A stretch of DNA of 64,000 nucleotides, from NCBI RefSeq assembly GCF_005887635.2, contig NZ_CP040818.1, positions 62,001 to 126,000 of the forward strand, read 5' to 3'. This DNA is from Paroceanicella profunda. GTDB lineage: Bacteria > Pseudomonadota > Alphaproteobacteria > Rhodobacterales > Rhodobacteraceae. Positions 8,928-17,367 of this stretch are shown here, piece after piece. Under the pieces are notes generated by a model. That model ran no database searches and was not told where the DNA came from. It worked only from the letters and a program-made list of their open reading frames with translations. Every line of letters starts with the position of its first letter. The first letter of the stretch is position 1. The translations under genes were made by a program, and so were the position numbers.

Positions 8928-10446
8928 GGCGTTTGCCTCCGGATGTGCGCAGCCCATCGTAGCGTGCAACATTGGCCTCGGGCTCCTTGCTCAGCGTCAA
9001 GGCCGGAGGCGGCGTTACGTCTGGCAACTCGACTGAAGTGCCGTTCACCAGCCTGTGCAATAGGTTCAGCACGTGGGTCTTTGTCGGCACGCCGGCCTTC
9101 AACGCCATGTCCACCGCGCACAGGACCGCCTGTTCGTCGTGATGCAATACCAACGACAGGACGTCGACCATCTCCCGATCACCGCCGGGTCTGCGCAGCA
9201 TCTGATCCTGCAGCTCACGAAAGCCCCTCGGCATCTCAACAAACGGGGCGCCGTTACGCAGCGCACCGGGCTTGCGCTGGATCACGGCCAGGTAATGCCG
9301 CCAGTCATAGATGACGCGGCCCGGTTGCCGATGCGACCTTTCAATGATGCGCTGGTGCTCGCAGACGACATGCCCTTCAGCAACGACAACCAGCCTTTCG
9401 GGGTAGATGTGCAGGCTGACTGGCCGGTTCGCAAAGCTGGCAGGCACGGAGTAGCGATTGCGATCAAACGTGACGAGGCAGGTTGGGGACACCCGCTTGC
9501 TTTGCTCGACATAACCGTCGAACGCGGTGGGCAACGGCATCAGCGAGGGCTTCTCCGCTTGCCAGACGTCTGCGATGCTGCCGGGCAAACCGCCATGTGC
9601 GGTTTCGGCCCACAGCGCCTTGCACCGTTCTTCCAGCCAGCAGTTCAGCGCATCGAGATCAGGGAAGGTGGGCATCACCTGCCACATCCTGCTGCGCGCA
9701 TCGCGGACGTTCTTCTCGACCTGGCCCTTTTCCCATCCCGCCGCCGGATTGCAAAAGTCGGGTTCGAACACGTAGTGGCTGGTTATCGCCATGAAGCGCG
9801 CATTTACATCGCGCTTTTTGCCGACGCCCACGCGGTCCACCGCCGTGCGCATATTGTCGTAGATCCCGCGGCCCGGCACGCCTTCGAAGATTCTGAACGC
9901 ATGCCAATGCGCGTCGAACAGCATCTCGTGTGTCTGCAGCAAATATGCCCTGACCAGGAACACGCGGCTGTGCGACAGCTTGATGTGTGCGACCTGCAGC
10001 TTGGTCCGTTCACCCCCGACGATCGCGTAGTCTTCGCTCCAATCGAATTGGAAGGCCTCGCCCGGCTTGAACACCAGAGGCACGAATGTCCCGCGATCCG
10101 TCGTGTTCTGCGCGCGCTGCCGGTCCGATTTCCAGGCTCGGACAAAGGCTGAGACCCGCTCGTAGGACCCATCGAACCCCAGCTGAACCAGATCCGCGTG
10201 CATCTGTTTCGCCGTCCGCCGCTCTTTGCGCGATTTGCGCTGTTCGGCCAGCAACCAGCCCGACAGCTTCTCCGCGTACGGGTCGAGCTTGCTCGGCCTC
10301 GATGGTGCCTTGAACTTGGGCTCGACGATCCCGGCACGCAGGTAACGCCTGATCGTATTTCGGGACAGTCCAGTCCGCCGCGAAATCTCGCGGATGGGCA
10401 TCTTGTCCCGCAGTGCCCACCGTCGAATGACGCTCAAAAAATCCAT
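8917..10446 (-). CDS. istA: IstA-type IS21 transposase (left copy)
   Basis: DDE transposase of the element. The N-terminus has a helix-turn-helix ([18 protein letters not shown]). The rve integrase core follows: [14 protein letters not shown] (first Asp), [11 protein letters not shown] (second Asp) and [15 protein letters not shown] (Glu). The start is ATG 10446, 8 bases after GGAG; an earlier TTG would add nine residues. It is 509 residues and intact. It differs from the right copy in the residue after NARFMA (Ile here, Met there). Confidence 0.94.
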   Translation of the reverse strand: MDFLSVIRRWALRDKMPIREISRRTGLSRNTIRRYLRAGIVEPKFKAPSRPSKLDPYAEKLSGWLLAEQRKSRKERRTAKQMHADLVQLGFDGSYERVSAFVRAWKSDRQRAQNTTDRGTFVPLVFKPGEAFQFDWSEDYAIVGGERTKLQVAHIKLSHSRVFLVRAYLLQTHEMLFDAHWHAFRIFEGVPGRGIYDNMRTAVDRVGVGKKRDVNARFMAITSHYVFEPDFCNPAAGWEKGQVEKNVRDARSRMWQVMPTFPDLDALNCWLEERCKALWAETAHGGLPGSIADVWQAEKPSLMPLPTAFDGYVEQSKRVSPTCLVTFDRNRYSVPASFANRPVSLHIYPERLVVVAEGHVVCEHQRIIERSHRQPGRVIYDWRHYLAVIQRKPGALRNGAPFVEMPRGFRELQDQMLRRPGGDREMVDVLSLVLHHDEQAVLCAVDMALKAGVPTKTHVLNLLHRLVNGTSVELPDVTPPPALTLSKEPEANVARYDGLRTSGGKRHAS

Positions 10447-10574
10447 GTCGATCACTCCAATGACCCCCGACAAATCTCGTCAGGGGGAGGGTTCCACATG
10501 GGTCAATTCTCAGTGACATTTCCTATCGCTGCTGGGTCAGTTCTCAGTGACATCCAACAGCTTGAGGATGAGCC

Positions 10575-10856
10575 ATGACAGAGACCACTGTTATGCCCTC
10601 TGTCATCAAAATCAGGAGAAAACACCATGGAAACAGACACTTGCCGGTCCCGAATGAGGAAGAAGAGCAAGCCCCATACTTCGTATGGGGGCCACCCGAG
10701 GGGTGTGGCCCCCGATACGGCGCCGGGTGTTCCTGCAGGTGCCCAATCCTGACCACCCCAAGATCCGACGACGACGACCCGACACCGTCAGGCACCACGT
10801 CGCCGTCGTCCTTCCAATCGAGCAGCCAACCAGTAGAGGAGATCACCCATGGCTGA
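10575..10856 (+). CDS. Possible small phage ORF (93 aa), alternative frame to 10627
   Basis: ATG 10575 follows GAGG by 7 bases, and the frame runs to a TGA just inside the RuvC-like gene. The product is hydrophilic, with an acidic patch (PNEEEEQAP, SDDDDP) and four cysteines. I recognise no family, and codon use is not clearly biased. A second small frame at 10627 has a better ribosome site, so at most one of the two is likely real. Confidence 0.25.
   Translation: MTETTVMPSVIKIRRKHHGNRHLPVPNEEEEQAPYFVWGPPEGCGPRYGAGCSCRCPILTTPRSDDDDPTPSGTTSPSSFQSSSQPVEEITHG
10627..10752 (+). CDS. Possible 41-aa basic leader peptide ORF
   Basis: ATG 10627 follows AGGAG by 8 bases, one of the best ribosome sites in the region. 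The peptide begins METDTCRSRMRKKSKPH and ends VPAGAQS. The frame runs through the two mutually exclusive hairpins at 10672-10717, so it could act as a leader peptide. It has no recognisable family. Confidence 0.3.
   Translation: METDTCRSRMRKKSKPHTSYGGHPRGVAPDTAPGVPAGAQS
10672..10717 (+). promoter_or_regulatory. Two mutually exclusive stem-loops upstream of the phage early genes
   Basis: CCCCATAC (10672-10679), loop TTC, GTATGGGG (10683-10690) form a perfect 8-bp hairpin. The same GTATGGGGGCCAC strand can instead pair with GTGGCCCCCGATAC (about 10704-10717), making a longer stem with one bulge. There is no T run, so this is a possible attenuator or RNA switch rather than a plain terminator. 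Confidence 0.4.
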
Positions 10857-11385
10857 CCTGACACCCGCCACCACCGGTCATGCAGCGGTTCCTGACATGC
10901 CGCCCGTTCTCCATTCCAGTCGGGTGATGCTTGCGCTCGATCTCGGCACCATGACGGGCTGGGCGTTGCGCTCCGCCGATGGGCTGATCACCTCGGGCAC
11001 GGCGTCCTTCCGCCCAGGTCGCTTCGACGGCGGTGGCATGCGTTATCTCCGCTTCACCAATTGGCTGGCGGAGATCGACCGGCTGTCCGGTCCCATCGCT
11101 GCCATCTGGTTCGAGGAGGTCCGTCGCCACGCGGCCACCGATGCGGCCCACGTCTACGGCGGGCTGATGGCCACACTGACCGCATGGGCGGAGTTGCGCG
11201 GCATTCCCTACGAGGGCGTCCCGGTTGGAACGATCAAGCGCCATGCCACCGGCAAGGGCAACGCCCCGAAGGAGGCGATGATTGCTGCAGCCCGTGCGCG
11301 CGGGTTCTCGCCCGCCGACGACAACGAAGCCGATGCCATCGCGATCCTGCTCTGGGCCATCGAGACCTGCGGAGGTGCGCAATGA
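10849..11385 (+). CDS. Phage RuvC-like Holliday-junction resolvase
   Basis: Predicted RNase H-fold endonuclease that resolves branched phage DNA before packaging. After about 25 flexible residues come LALDLGTMTGWA (first Asp), AIWFEEVRRH (Glu), and PADDNEADAIAI (C-terminal Asp pair), which is the RuvC active-site set. The GAGGAG site sits 8 bases before ATG 10849. At 178 residues the length fits phage RuvC-like proteins. The stop overlaps the next start (ATGA), starting an overlapping three-gene run. Confidence 0.85.
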   Translation: MADLTPATTGHAAVPDMPPVLHSSRVMLALDLGTMTGWALRSADGLITSGTASFRPGRFDGGGMRYLRFTNWLAEIDRLSGPIAAIWFEEVRRHAATDAAHVYGGLMATLTAWAELRGIPYEGVPVGTIKRHATGKGNAPKEAMIAAARARGFSPADDNEADAIAILLWAIETCGGAQ

Positions 11386-11585
11386 ACGGCATGCGGTTCA
11401 CGCCGAAGGGCTATGGCGGCCAGCGTCGCGGTCCCGACGAGGTCAAGCGCGACAGCTGGCGCGAACAGGGTCTCCTGGCCGTCGCCCTCGACGACGGCCG
11501 GCTGACCTGGCCGGAACGGGAACTCGTCCGCCAACTCGGCGAACGGCTCTACGGCAAGCGGGAAGAGGAGGCGCGCCATGGCTGA
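11382..11585 (+). CDS. Small conserved phage protein of unknown function
   Basis: A 67-residue basic protein (MNGMRFTPKGYGGQRRG... LVRQLGERLYGKREEE). It starts at ATG 11382 inside the RuvC-like stop and overlaps the DUF6362 gene by 8 bp. The translational coupling and strong GC3 bias argue that it is real. It has no recognisable domain. Its place between a resolvase and an HTH protein suggests a role in phage DNA metabolism, but that is only positional. Confidence 0.6.
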   Translation: MNGMRFTPKGYGGQRRGPDEVKRDSWREQGLLAVALDDGRLTWPERELVRQLGERLYGKREEEARHG

Positions 11586-12012
11586 CTGGACGACGACACG
11601 GGTTGAGGACCGGCTCGACGCGGCCGCCGATGTGTTTCGGTCGTTGCCGGAGGTGAAGCCGCAGGGCTTCTTCAATGCGTGGCCCGAGTATTTCCACAGC
11701 TTCGCCGATCAGGTCGGCCAGGAACCCCGAATGCGCAAGCCTCGGCCCGGCCCCCGCGACATCACGCAGGCGGAAGAGGCGCTGCTGTGGTTGCGCTGGC
11801 TCGAGGTCGACGACGCCCGGATCGTTTGGCTGCGTGCCAACCGCACGCCGTGGAAGCCGATTTGCTGGCAACTCGGCATCAGCCGTGCAACCGCTAACCG
11901 GCGATGGCAATACGGCATCGCGGTTATCGTGTGGCGGTTGAACGGCAAGCAGGTGCCAAAGAAGCGATCGATGGAGTTCGTAACTCGCGGCGTCACACAG
12001 TCGAGGCAATAA
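11578..12012 (+). CDS. DUF6362-family phage protein with helix-turn-helix
   Basis: A 144-residue protein. The middle has ITQAEEALLWLRWLEVDD and VWLRANRTPWKPICWQLG; the last part, ICWQLGISRATANRRWQYG, reads as a helix-turn-helix resembling sigma region 4. Family members recur in alphaproteobacterial prophages next to RuvC-like genes and are thought to bind DNA; the target is unknown. It ends the plus-strand early run. The next gene is on the opposite strand and much lower in GC. Confidence 0.7.
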   Translation: MADWTTTRVEDRLDAAADVFRSLPEVKPQGFFNAWPEYFHSFADQVGQEPRMRKPRPGPRDITQAEEALLWLRWLEVDDARIVWLRANRTPWKPICWQLGISRATANRRWQYGIAVIVWRLNGKQVPKKRSMEFVTRGVTQSRQ

Positions 12013-12068
12013 TTTCGGCATCAAATCGTTTTATTGCCGCCTCGCCAAGACTCGTTGTGGGCTCCCCG

Positions 12069-13313
12069 TCACGCCGGAAATTTCTTCTGATGAACCTCAC
12101 AGAGCATGATCTCGAATCGGAGTAGGTTGATTATTTGCAGAAAGAGTGTCGAGCACTTCGCGAGATATGCGGCGTAGCCCAATTCCTGCTCCGGGCCGGA
12201 CCCGCCCTTCCCGGAGCGGTAAACAATCTTGTTTTCTGGCGTGATCAGCTTGATGGAGGCATGATGGGACGCATTCCTAATCTGGTTGTCTCTCTCCGAA
12301 CAAAGATTCGCGAGCGCAGGCGTTCCATCAAAGGGGCCAAACCTACTTGATTTATCGAGTTCAAGGTACTTCTTCCGGGTCAAAGACTGAAATTGGTCAA
12401 AAGGACGTCCAGAGGCCACGTTGTTAAGGTAGGCTAAAATATCAACCAATGATGAGAAGGTTTCGAACGCGTTTCCATAGAACATCTTTGTCTTGCCGAA
12501 TTGAGCCGAGGTCACTGTAGATGCGGCATCAACATCAAGACCTTTCTTGACGCGGAAAATGACTTGGGAGAAGTCGTCGTATGCGACAAAGAACTCTCGA
12601 ATAATTGAAAGATACAGCTCCGCACGATTAGGTGCCAAGTTTTCTTCGTACTCTTTGAAAAAGGTCTTGAACTCCGGCTTATCTCGATTGTCCTGCGCGA
12701 TTTTGAACGCCTTGCGAAATGGGTCTTCAAATGCGGGCTGACTGAAAAATAGACAGAAGCGCCAAAGCCAGTCGTTCAAGTTGTTGAGCGGGTCGTTGGC
12801 ATAAAATTCCGCAGATCCTTCGGCGATCTTTCTTTCGCTAATTTTCCTGTGGCCGTTTCTATGCAGGTTCCAAGCCTTCTTTAGAAGTTGCCACTCACCA
12901 GAGAAATCTGCGGACCGGTAAGGGCGAGAGTTCTGCCATTTATCGGGGAAGTCCTTGAAAGCAACTAGTGAACCATGCTCCTCAGCCACTTTCATCATTT
13001 CTTGCATTTGCGCAATGCGAGGGAATGAGACGTCCCTATGCCTTTCTTCCAAGGGTACAAGGAAGTTTGCATCGACGTTCACAACAGGTGAAGCAGCTTC
13101 TTCCTCTGAAAGTTCCACGTTTTCAACTGGCTCCCCAACAAAATGAGGGATGGGGCTTCCTTCGGGCCTGACTACACGCATACCCACTGTCAATTCCTCT
13201 CCGCATCCGGAGCAATGAAATGTGTGCGTTTGATAGGTCTCATGACCAAGACCGATCCGAACGGTATGGTTTTGACCGCAGGTGGTGCATCGAAAAGAAG
13301 TTCGGACAATCAT
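12069..13313 (-). CDS. Zinc-ribbon cargo protein with a HEPN-like RNxxxH motif, function unknown
   Basis: A 414-residue protein from ATG 13313 (a TTG at 13385 would add 24 residues). The N-terminus is a zinc ribbon: FRCTTCGQNH, then 19 residues on, FHCSGCGEE. The rest is helical and rich in aromatic and charged residues. Near residue 360 the stretch CSERDNQIRNASHHASI resembles the R-x4-6-H motif of HEPN ribonucleases and Apea-type domains. GC and codon use are clearly lower than in the phage genes on both sides, and it runs against them. These are the marks of an acquired cargo gene (moron), perhaps defensive. The motif link is inference. Confidence 0.6.
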   Translation of the reverse strand: MIVRTSFRCTTCGQNHTVRIGLGHETYQTHTFHCSGCGEELTVGMRVVRPEGSPIPHFVGEPVENVELSEEEAASPVVNVDANFLVPLEERHRDVSFPRIAQMQEMMKVAEEHGSLVAFKDFPDKWQNSRPYRSADFSGEWQLLKKAWNLHRNGHRKISERKIAEGSAEFYANDPLNNLNDWLWRFCLFFSQPAFEDPFRKAFKIAQDNRDKPEFKTFFKEYEENLAPNRAELYLSIIREFFVAYDDFSQVIFRVKKGLDVDAASTVTSAQFGKTKMFYGNAFETFSSLVDILAYLNNVASGRPFDQFQSLTRKKYLELDKSSRFGPFDGTPALANLCSERDNQIRNASHHASIKLITPENKIVYRSGKGGSGPEQELGYAAYLAKCSTLFLQIINLLRFEIMLCEVHQKKFPA

Positions 13314-13385
13314 GTTTGGCTCGTTCACACTATTTTTCGGCTGTATTTGCCCTGCGGTCTTGTTGGGCGGATACGCGCTTGACAA

Positions 13386-13922
13386 CCTTTGTTCCAGCCT
13401 GCGTCAGCACGCTATGTCTATTGCGGAACTCGAGGCACTACAAGGAAACGGCAAGGTTCGAAATGCTGCGGGGCGAAATGGCCAAGTTGACCGGTCAAGG
13501 GTCGCTTCGCGGTCGAGACACTTTCATGTGAGACACTGAACGCCAAGACAATCAGCCGTTCCGAGGCTATCAATGAGGGCATACTCGGGAGAGGAGCGCG
13601 CAGGCACTGGCCGCGTAGCCGGCTTCCGGGGTCCAGCGAGGGGACCAGTCAGGGCCCGAACTGCCAAGCCTTTGATATCTTGGTTCCTTCCTGGCCATAT
13701 TCGTATGCTGGCGGGCGAAGCGCGGGACATCGCCAGCGACAGGGCCGGATTTTTGGGAAGCCACCCGGAAGCCGGAGCCACGCGCGCCCCACGCAAACCC
13801 CAATGAACGCTGGCCTTCCGACCGGACACCGCTGGTCGCCGCTGGACCCCGTGTGGAGTCCGGCCCGGCATCCGGAGTCCGGAAGCCACCGGCATCCACG
13901 CGACCGAGGAACCTTGCCCACC
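13386..13922. other. Spacer before the phage methylase genes
   Basis: About 540 bp with no supported gene. Composition changes from low GC on the left to high GC on the right near 13560. The left part should carry the promoter of the minus-strand zinc-ribbon gene. The methylase frame stays open upstream of its start, but codon quality falls off before 13923. Confidence 0.4.
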
Positions 13923-15287
13923 ATGACGCTGAGCTTCGCCCCGGACGCGATCGAGACATGGCCGCTGTCGCGCCTGCAGCCCTACGCGAAGAACGCGAAG
14001 GCGCATGGCGCGGACCAGGTCGCGAAGATCGCCGCCAGCATGGCCGAGTTCGGCTGGACCGTGCCGTGCCTCGTCGGCGAGGACGGCGAACTGATTGCAG
14101 GGCATGGGCGCGTGCTGGCCGCAACGCAGCTGGGGCTGAACGTAGCGCCGGTGATCGTGCTGGGGCACCTGACCGAGGCGCAGCGCCGGGCCTACCGGAT
14201 CGCGGACAACAAGCTGACGGAGCTCGGCACCTGGGACGAGGCGCTGCTGTCGGCGGAACTGAACGACCTGCTGGCCGAGGATTTCGACCTGTCGCTGGTC
14301 GGGTTTTCCGATGGCGAACTCGACAAGCTGCTGGCCTTCGTGCCGGAGGGGGACGGTGAAGAGGGTAGCGCCGGGGGCTCCGTGCCGCCGGTGACCATCC
14401 CCGAACCGCCACGCAATCCGGCGTCGCGCACGGGCGATCTGTGGATCCTCGGCGACCACCGGCTGCTCTGTGGCGACAGCACCAGCGCTGCCGATGTGCG
14501 CCGCCTGATGAATGGCGAGCGCGCGATCCTGTTCGCGACCGATCCGCCGTATCTCGTCGACTACGACGGCTCGAACCACCCGACCCGGAACAAGGACTGG
14601 TCGGCGTCCTACGGCACGACCTGGGACGACAGTTCGCAGGGGGCCGAACTCTACGACGGGTTCATCGCTGCAGCCGTGGCGGAAGCCATCGCCGAGGACG
14701 CCGCCTGGTACTGCTGGCACGCTTCGCGCCGACAGGCGATGCTCGAAGCCTGCTGGGAGAAGGCCGGCGCCTTCGTCCATCAGCAGATCATCTGGGTGAA
14801 GGATCGCGGTGTCCTGACCCGGTCGCATTACCTGTGGAAGCACGAGCCCTGCTTCATGGGCTGGCGCCGCCCGAACCGTCCGCCGAAGGTCGCCGAGCAG
14901 ACGCTGCCCTCGACCTGGGAGATGCCGTCCTTCGCCAAGGACGAGCGCCCGGACCACCCGACGCCGAAACCGCTCGACGCCTTCGGCATCCCGATGCGCC
15001 AGCACGTCGTCCGTGGCGGCCTCTGCTTCGAGCCGTTCTCGGGCTCCGGCTCTCAGATCATGGCGGGCGAGGCCAACGGCCGCCGCGTCTTCGCGATGGA
15101 GATCAGCCCCGCCTATGTCGATGTCGCCGTGGAGCGCTGGCAGGCCGAAACCGGCAAGGACGCGATCCTCGACGGCGACGGCCGGACCTTCGCGCAGGTG
15201 AGAACCGAGCGGCTGGGCGACGACACCGATACGCCGGACACGGACGCTGCCCCCGAACCCGCGCGAAAGCGCAATTCCGCCGCGTGA
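13923..15287 (+). CDS. ParB-domain / DNA adenine-type methyltransferase
   Basis: A two-part phage protein of 454 residues. The N-terminus (about 1-150) is a ParB-like nuclease domain with IAGHGRVLAATQLG and RRAYRIADNKLTELGTWD. The C-terminus is an N6/N4 methyltransferase with the permuted order: catalytic ATDPPYLVDYDG (DPPY) near residue 215, then FEPFSGSGSQIMAGE (SAM-binding FxGSG) near residue 370. Such fusions modify phage DNA and are common in Rhodobacterales prophages. GAGGA lies 11 bases before ATG 13923. The Dcm gene follows after 1 bp. Confidence 0.9.
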   Translation: MTLSFAPDAIETWPLSRLQPYAKNAKAHGADQVAKIAASMAEFGWTVPCLVGEDGELIAGHGRVLAATQLGLNVAPVIVLGHLTEAQRRAYRIADNKLTELGTWDEALLSAELNDLLAEDFDLSLVGFSDGELDKLLAFVPEGDGEEGSAGGSVPPVTIPEPPRNPASRTGDLWILGDHRLLCGDSTSAADVRRLMNGERAILFATDPPYLVDYDGSNHPTRNKDWSASYGTTWDDSSQGAELYDGFIAAAVAEAIAEDAAWYCWHASRRQAMLEACWEKAGAFVHQQIIWVKDRGVLTRSHYLWKHEPCFMGWRRPNRPPKVAEQTLPSTWEMPSFAKDERPDHPTPKPLDAFGIPMRQHVVRGGLCFEPFSGSGSQIMAGEANGRRVFAMEISPAYVDVAVERWQAETGKDAILDGDGRTFAQVRTERLGDDTDTPDTDAAPEPARKRNSAA

Positions 15288-15288
15288 C

Positions 15289-16470
15289 ATGCATGACCTG
15301 GCTTTACCTTCCTCCGGAGACGCTTCCGGAGCCGGAGACGCATGTCTGTTCGGCCTCTCCCTCTGCTCCGGCGCGGGCGGTCTCGATCTCGGGCTCGCCA
15401 TCGCCCTCCCCGGATATCGTGCTGTGGGCCATGTCGAACGGGAAACCTACGCCGCAGCCACTCTCGTGGCGCGGATGGAAGACGCGTCCCTGGATCAGGC
15501 TGTTGTCTGGGACGACGTTGCCACCTTTGACGGCCGCCCGTGGCGCGGCGCGGTGGATATCGTCACTGCGGGTTATCCGTGCCAACCGTTCTCGGTCGCG
15601 GGCAAGCGCCGGGGTACGGACGACCCGCGCCACCTCTGGCCCCATGTCGCCCGCATCATCGGCGAAGTGGAGCCACCGTTCGTCTTCCTCGAGAATGTCG
15701 CCCATCATCTCCGCCTCGGCTTCCCCGAAGTCGCCGCAGGACTGGTCGGTATGGGCTACCGCCTTGCGGCAGGCCTCTTCACGGCGGCGGAAGTCGGTGC
15801 GCCCCACAAGCGTGAGCGGCTGTTCATCCTCGCCATCCGCGAGGGGGACGAGCTGGCCGACCCCACGCGCCTGCTCCGGCACCCGCTCGAGTGGCGGGAA
15901 CCGGACGGAGCTCCTGCGGCTCTGGCCGACGCCCAGGGCCAGCGTCAACGAGAACCGGCAGACGAAGCCGACGCCGTCGCAGGCAGCGGGTCAGCACGGC
16001 ATGAACCTGGCGACGACGGCCGCGCTCTGGCCGACGCCGCAGATCGACAGCTTCCGCAGCCGGGGTGGCGAACGGCGCGACGAGAAGGGTCTGGACCGCA
16101 TGGCGCGGGACTGGCCGACGCCGATGGCGAACGACGGCAACAAGCCGAGCGCTGGCAACCGCAAGACAGCCGATCTGACCCATGCGGCGGGGATGTGGAT
16201 GACGCCGACGGCCCGCGATCACAAGGATGGGGCGACGACATTGGCGAACACGCCGGTGAACGGCCTGCTTGGCCGCCAGGTCCTGGTGACGCCGATGGCT
16301 GGGAGCGATACCTCCGAGCCGCGCCGGACCTTGAACCCGCTGTTCGTCGAGGCGCTGATGGGCTGGCCCACCGGGTGGACCGGCTTCGCCTCTGTGGCAA
16401 CGGCGTGGTCCCGCTGGTTGCGGCGCATGCGCTGCGAACTCTCGCGGCTCAGCTGCTGGCCGATGGATGA
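15289..16470 (+). CDS. DNA cytosine-5 methyltransferase (Dcm type)
   Basis: Phage C5 methylase. Frame 1 carries motif I LSLCSGAGGLDLG, motif IV AGYPCQPFSVAGKR (catalytic Cys), motif VI FVFLENVAHH, motif VIII GAPHKRERLFILA and a motif X-like RLCGNGVVPLVAAHAL at the end. It is 393 residues. From about 15.87 kb, third-position GC in this frame falls (many GAA, CGA, GGA, GCT codons) and rises sharply in the +1 frame. The +1 frame encodes a different conserved C-terminus (next entry). Either the gene is overprinted, or ribosomes shift frame, or a mutation has moved the frame. Confidence 0.75.
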   Translation: MHDLALPSSGDASGAGDACLFGLSLCSGAGGLDLGLAIALPGYRAVGHVERETYAAATLVARMEDASLDQAVVWDDVATFDGRPWRGAVDIVTAGYPCQPFSVAGKRRGTDDPRHLWPHVARIIGEVEPPFVFLENVAHHLRLGFPEVAAGLVGMGYRLAAGLFTAAEVGAPHKRERLFILAIREGDELADPTRLLRHPLEWREPDGAPAALADAQGQRQREPADEADAVAGSGSARHEPGDDGRALADAADRQLPQPGWRTARREGSGPHGAGLADADGERRQQAERWQPQDSRSDPCGGDVDDADGPRSQGWGDDIGEHAGERPAWPPGPGDADGWERYLRAAPDLEPAVRRGADGLAHRVDRLRLCGNGVVPLVAAHALRTLAAQLLADG

Positions 16471-16483
16471 GGTGGCGGCATGA
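15840..16483 (+). CDS. Second coding frame in the dcm gene, WPTP-repeat C-terminal domain
   Basis: In the +1 frame relative to dcm, the DNA encodes SWPTPRACSGTRSSG, LWPTPRASVNENRQTK, LWPTPQID, DWPTPMANDG and NPLFVEALMGWPTGWTGF. This is the C-terminal pattern I know from many phage Dcm-like proteins. Codons in this frame are strongly GC-ending. Its TGA (16481-16483) overlaps the ATG of the next gene (ATGA), the coupling seen elsewhere in this prophage, whereas the dcm stop does not. I give the approximate region; no clear start is visible, and the same frame stays open back to an ATG at 15293. Confidence 0.5.
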
Positions 16484-16701
16484 AGCAGTCGCGCCTCATG
16501 TCACTGGTCGAGTCCATCACCAACGTGGTCGTCGGCTACGGCGTCGCGGTCGTCACGCAGATCCTGATCTTCCCGGTCTTCGGGCTGCACACGACGCTGG
16601 CGCAGAACCTGAAGATGGGCGCCATTTTCACCGTGGTCTCGATCGCCCGTTCCTTTGCCTTGCGGCGGGTGTTCGAGGCAATCCGGATGCGGGGCGACTA
16701 G
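16480..16701 (+). CDS. DUF7220-family small phage membrane protein
   Basis: A 73-residue protein with two hydrophobic segments (NVVVGYGVAVVTQILIFPVF and MGAIFTVVSIARSFALRR) and a basic end. This type sits after the methylase genes in many Rhodobacterales prophages; its role is unknown. It starts at ATG 16480 inside the stop of the alternative dcm frame. Its end overlaps the end of the convergent minus-strand gene by 4 bp. Confidence 0.75.
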   Translation: MKQSRLMSLVESITNVVVGYGVAVVTQILIFPVFGLHTTLAQNLKMGAIFTVVSIARSFALRRVFEAIRMRGD

Positions 16702-17264
16702 ATGGAGTAGCTGCCGAAGGGTTTTCCGAACTTCTCGACGCCGGACTTGCCCAGCAACGTCAGCTTGTTGTGCAGCTTGTGCCCGGGAGATGCGTTTCGG
16801 GCCTCGCGAGCCCAGACCTTGGCGTCAATTTCCCAGACATCGAAGTTCGTTCCGTCCGGGGTGAAAGCACAGAGAACGACATCGATCCGCTCGAGAAGAG
16901 TGTTGAGACATCCCCATTGGGTGTTGCGTCGCTTCGCCGTGCGCAGCGTAGCTCGCCGACCGTCAGGTAGTTTGAGTTCTGTTGCCACAGGGCTGACGAG
17001 GTCGCCGATTTTGCTCGCAAGTGCCCGGCCAGCCGAGATGCCAAACTCATACCCCTCGCGGCCAGTGAACTCGTCCTGTCCGCCGCCCGGCTTGGAGGGT
17101 TTCGTCGATACGACCTTGGGAGCCTTCGGCAGGAATTCGTCCAAGGCACGAGCGGCAACGGATGCAGCCGATAGACTAGGGTTCTGAGTCAAGAATTCGC
17201 CGAGACGGGATGCCAGATTGGGATCCAGTCTAACCGTGATCGAGTCTACCATGCGCGCCACCAT
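16698..17264 (-). CDS. RHH-like cargo protein of unknown function
   Basis: 188 residues. The first ~45 (VDSITVRLDPNLASRLGEF then SAASVAARALDEFL) look like a ribbon-helix-helix module. The second half has LLERIDVVLCAFTPDG and NFDVWEIDAKVWAREAR, an alternating beta/alpha pattern with conserved-looking acidic residues and a Lys. This could be a nuclease-like fold, but I cannot assign one. It has somewhat lower GC than its neighbours and runs against the methylase genes, so it is probably phage cargo. The start may instead be the ATG at 17252. Confidence 0.5.
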   Translation of the reverse strand: MVARMVDSITVRLDPNLASRLGEFLTQNPSLSAASVAARALDEFLPKAPKVVSTKPSKPGGGQDEFTGREGYEFGISAGRALASKIGDLVSPVATELKLPDGRRATLRTAKRRNTQWGCLNTLLERIDVVLCAFTPDGTNFDVWEIDAKVWAREARNASPGHKLHNKLTLLGKSGVEKFGKPFGSYSI

Positions 17265-17367
17265 TCAAGAGGGTTGATGCATCCATCTTGCAGGCCAACG
17301 ATAGGATTCGTCAAGAGGTATGATTCATACCCCTTGACGTGTCGTGCTTCCGCGAAGCTGCGTCCAA

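Larger units (their letters stand above)
8064..10559 (-). mobile_element. IS21-family insertion sequence, left copy
   Basis: The element is 2,496 bp and is bounded by perfect 30-bp terminal inverted repeats that start TGTTGGATGTCACTGAGAAC. Further copies of the TGTCACTGAGAAxTGACCC block lie just inside the istA-proximal end, as expected for the multiple transposase-binding sites of IS21 elements. It encodes istA and istB. It is a nearly identical, inverted copy of the element at 29305-31800. I see no matching direct repeats flanking it, which suggests rearrangement after insertion. It truncates the Z1 gene. Confidence 0.93.
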
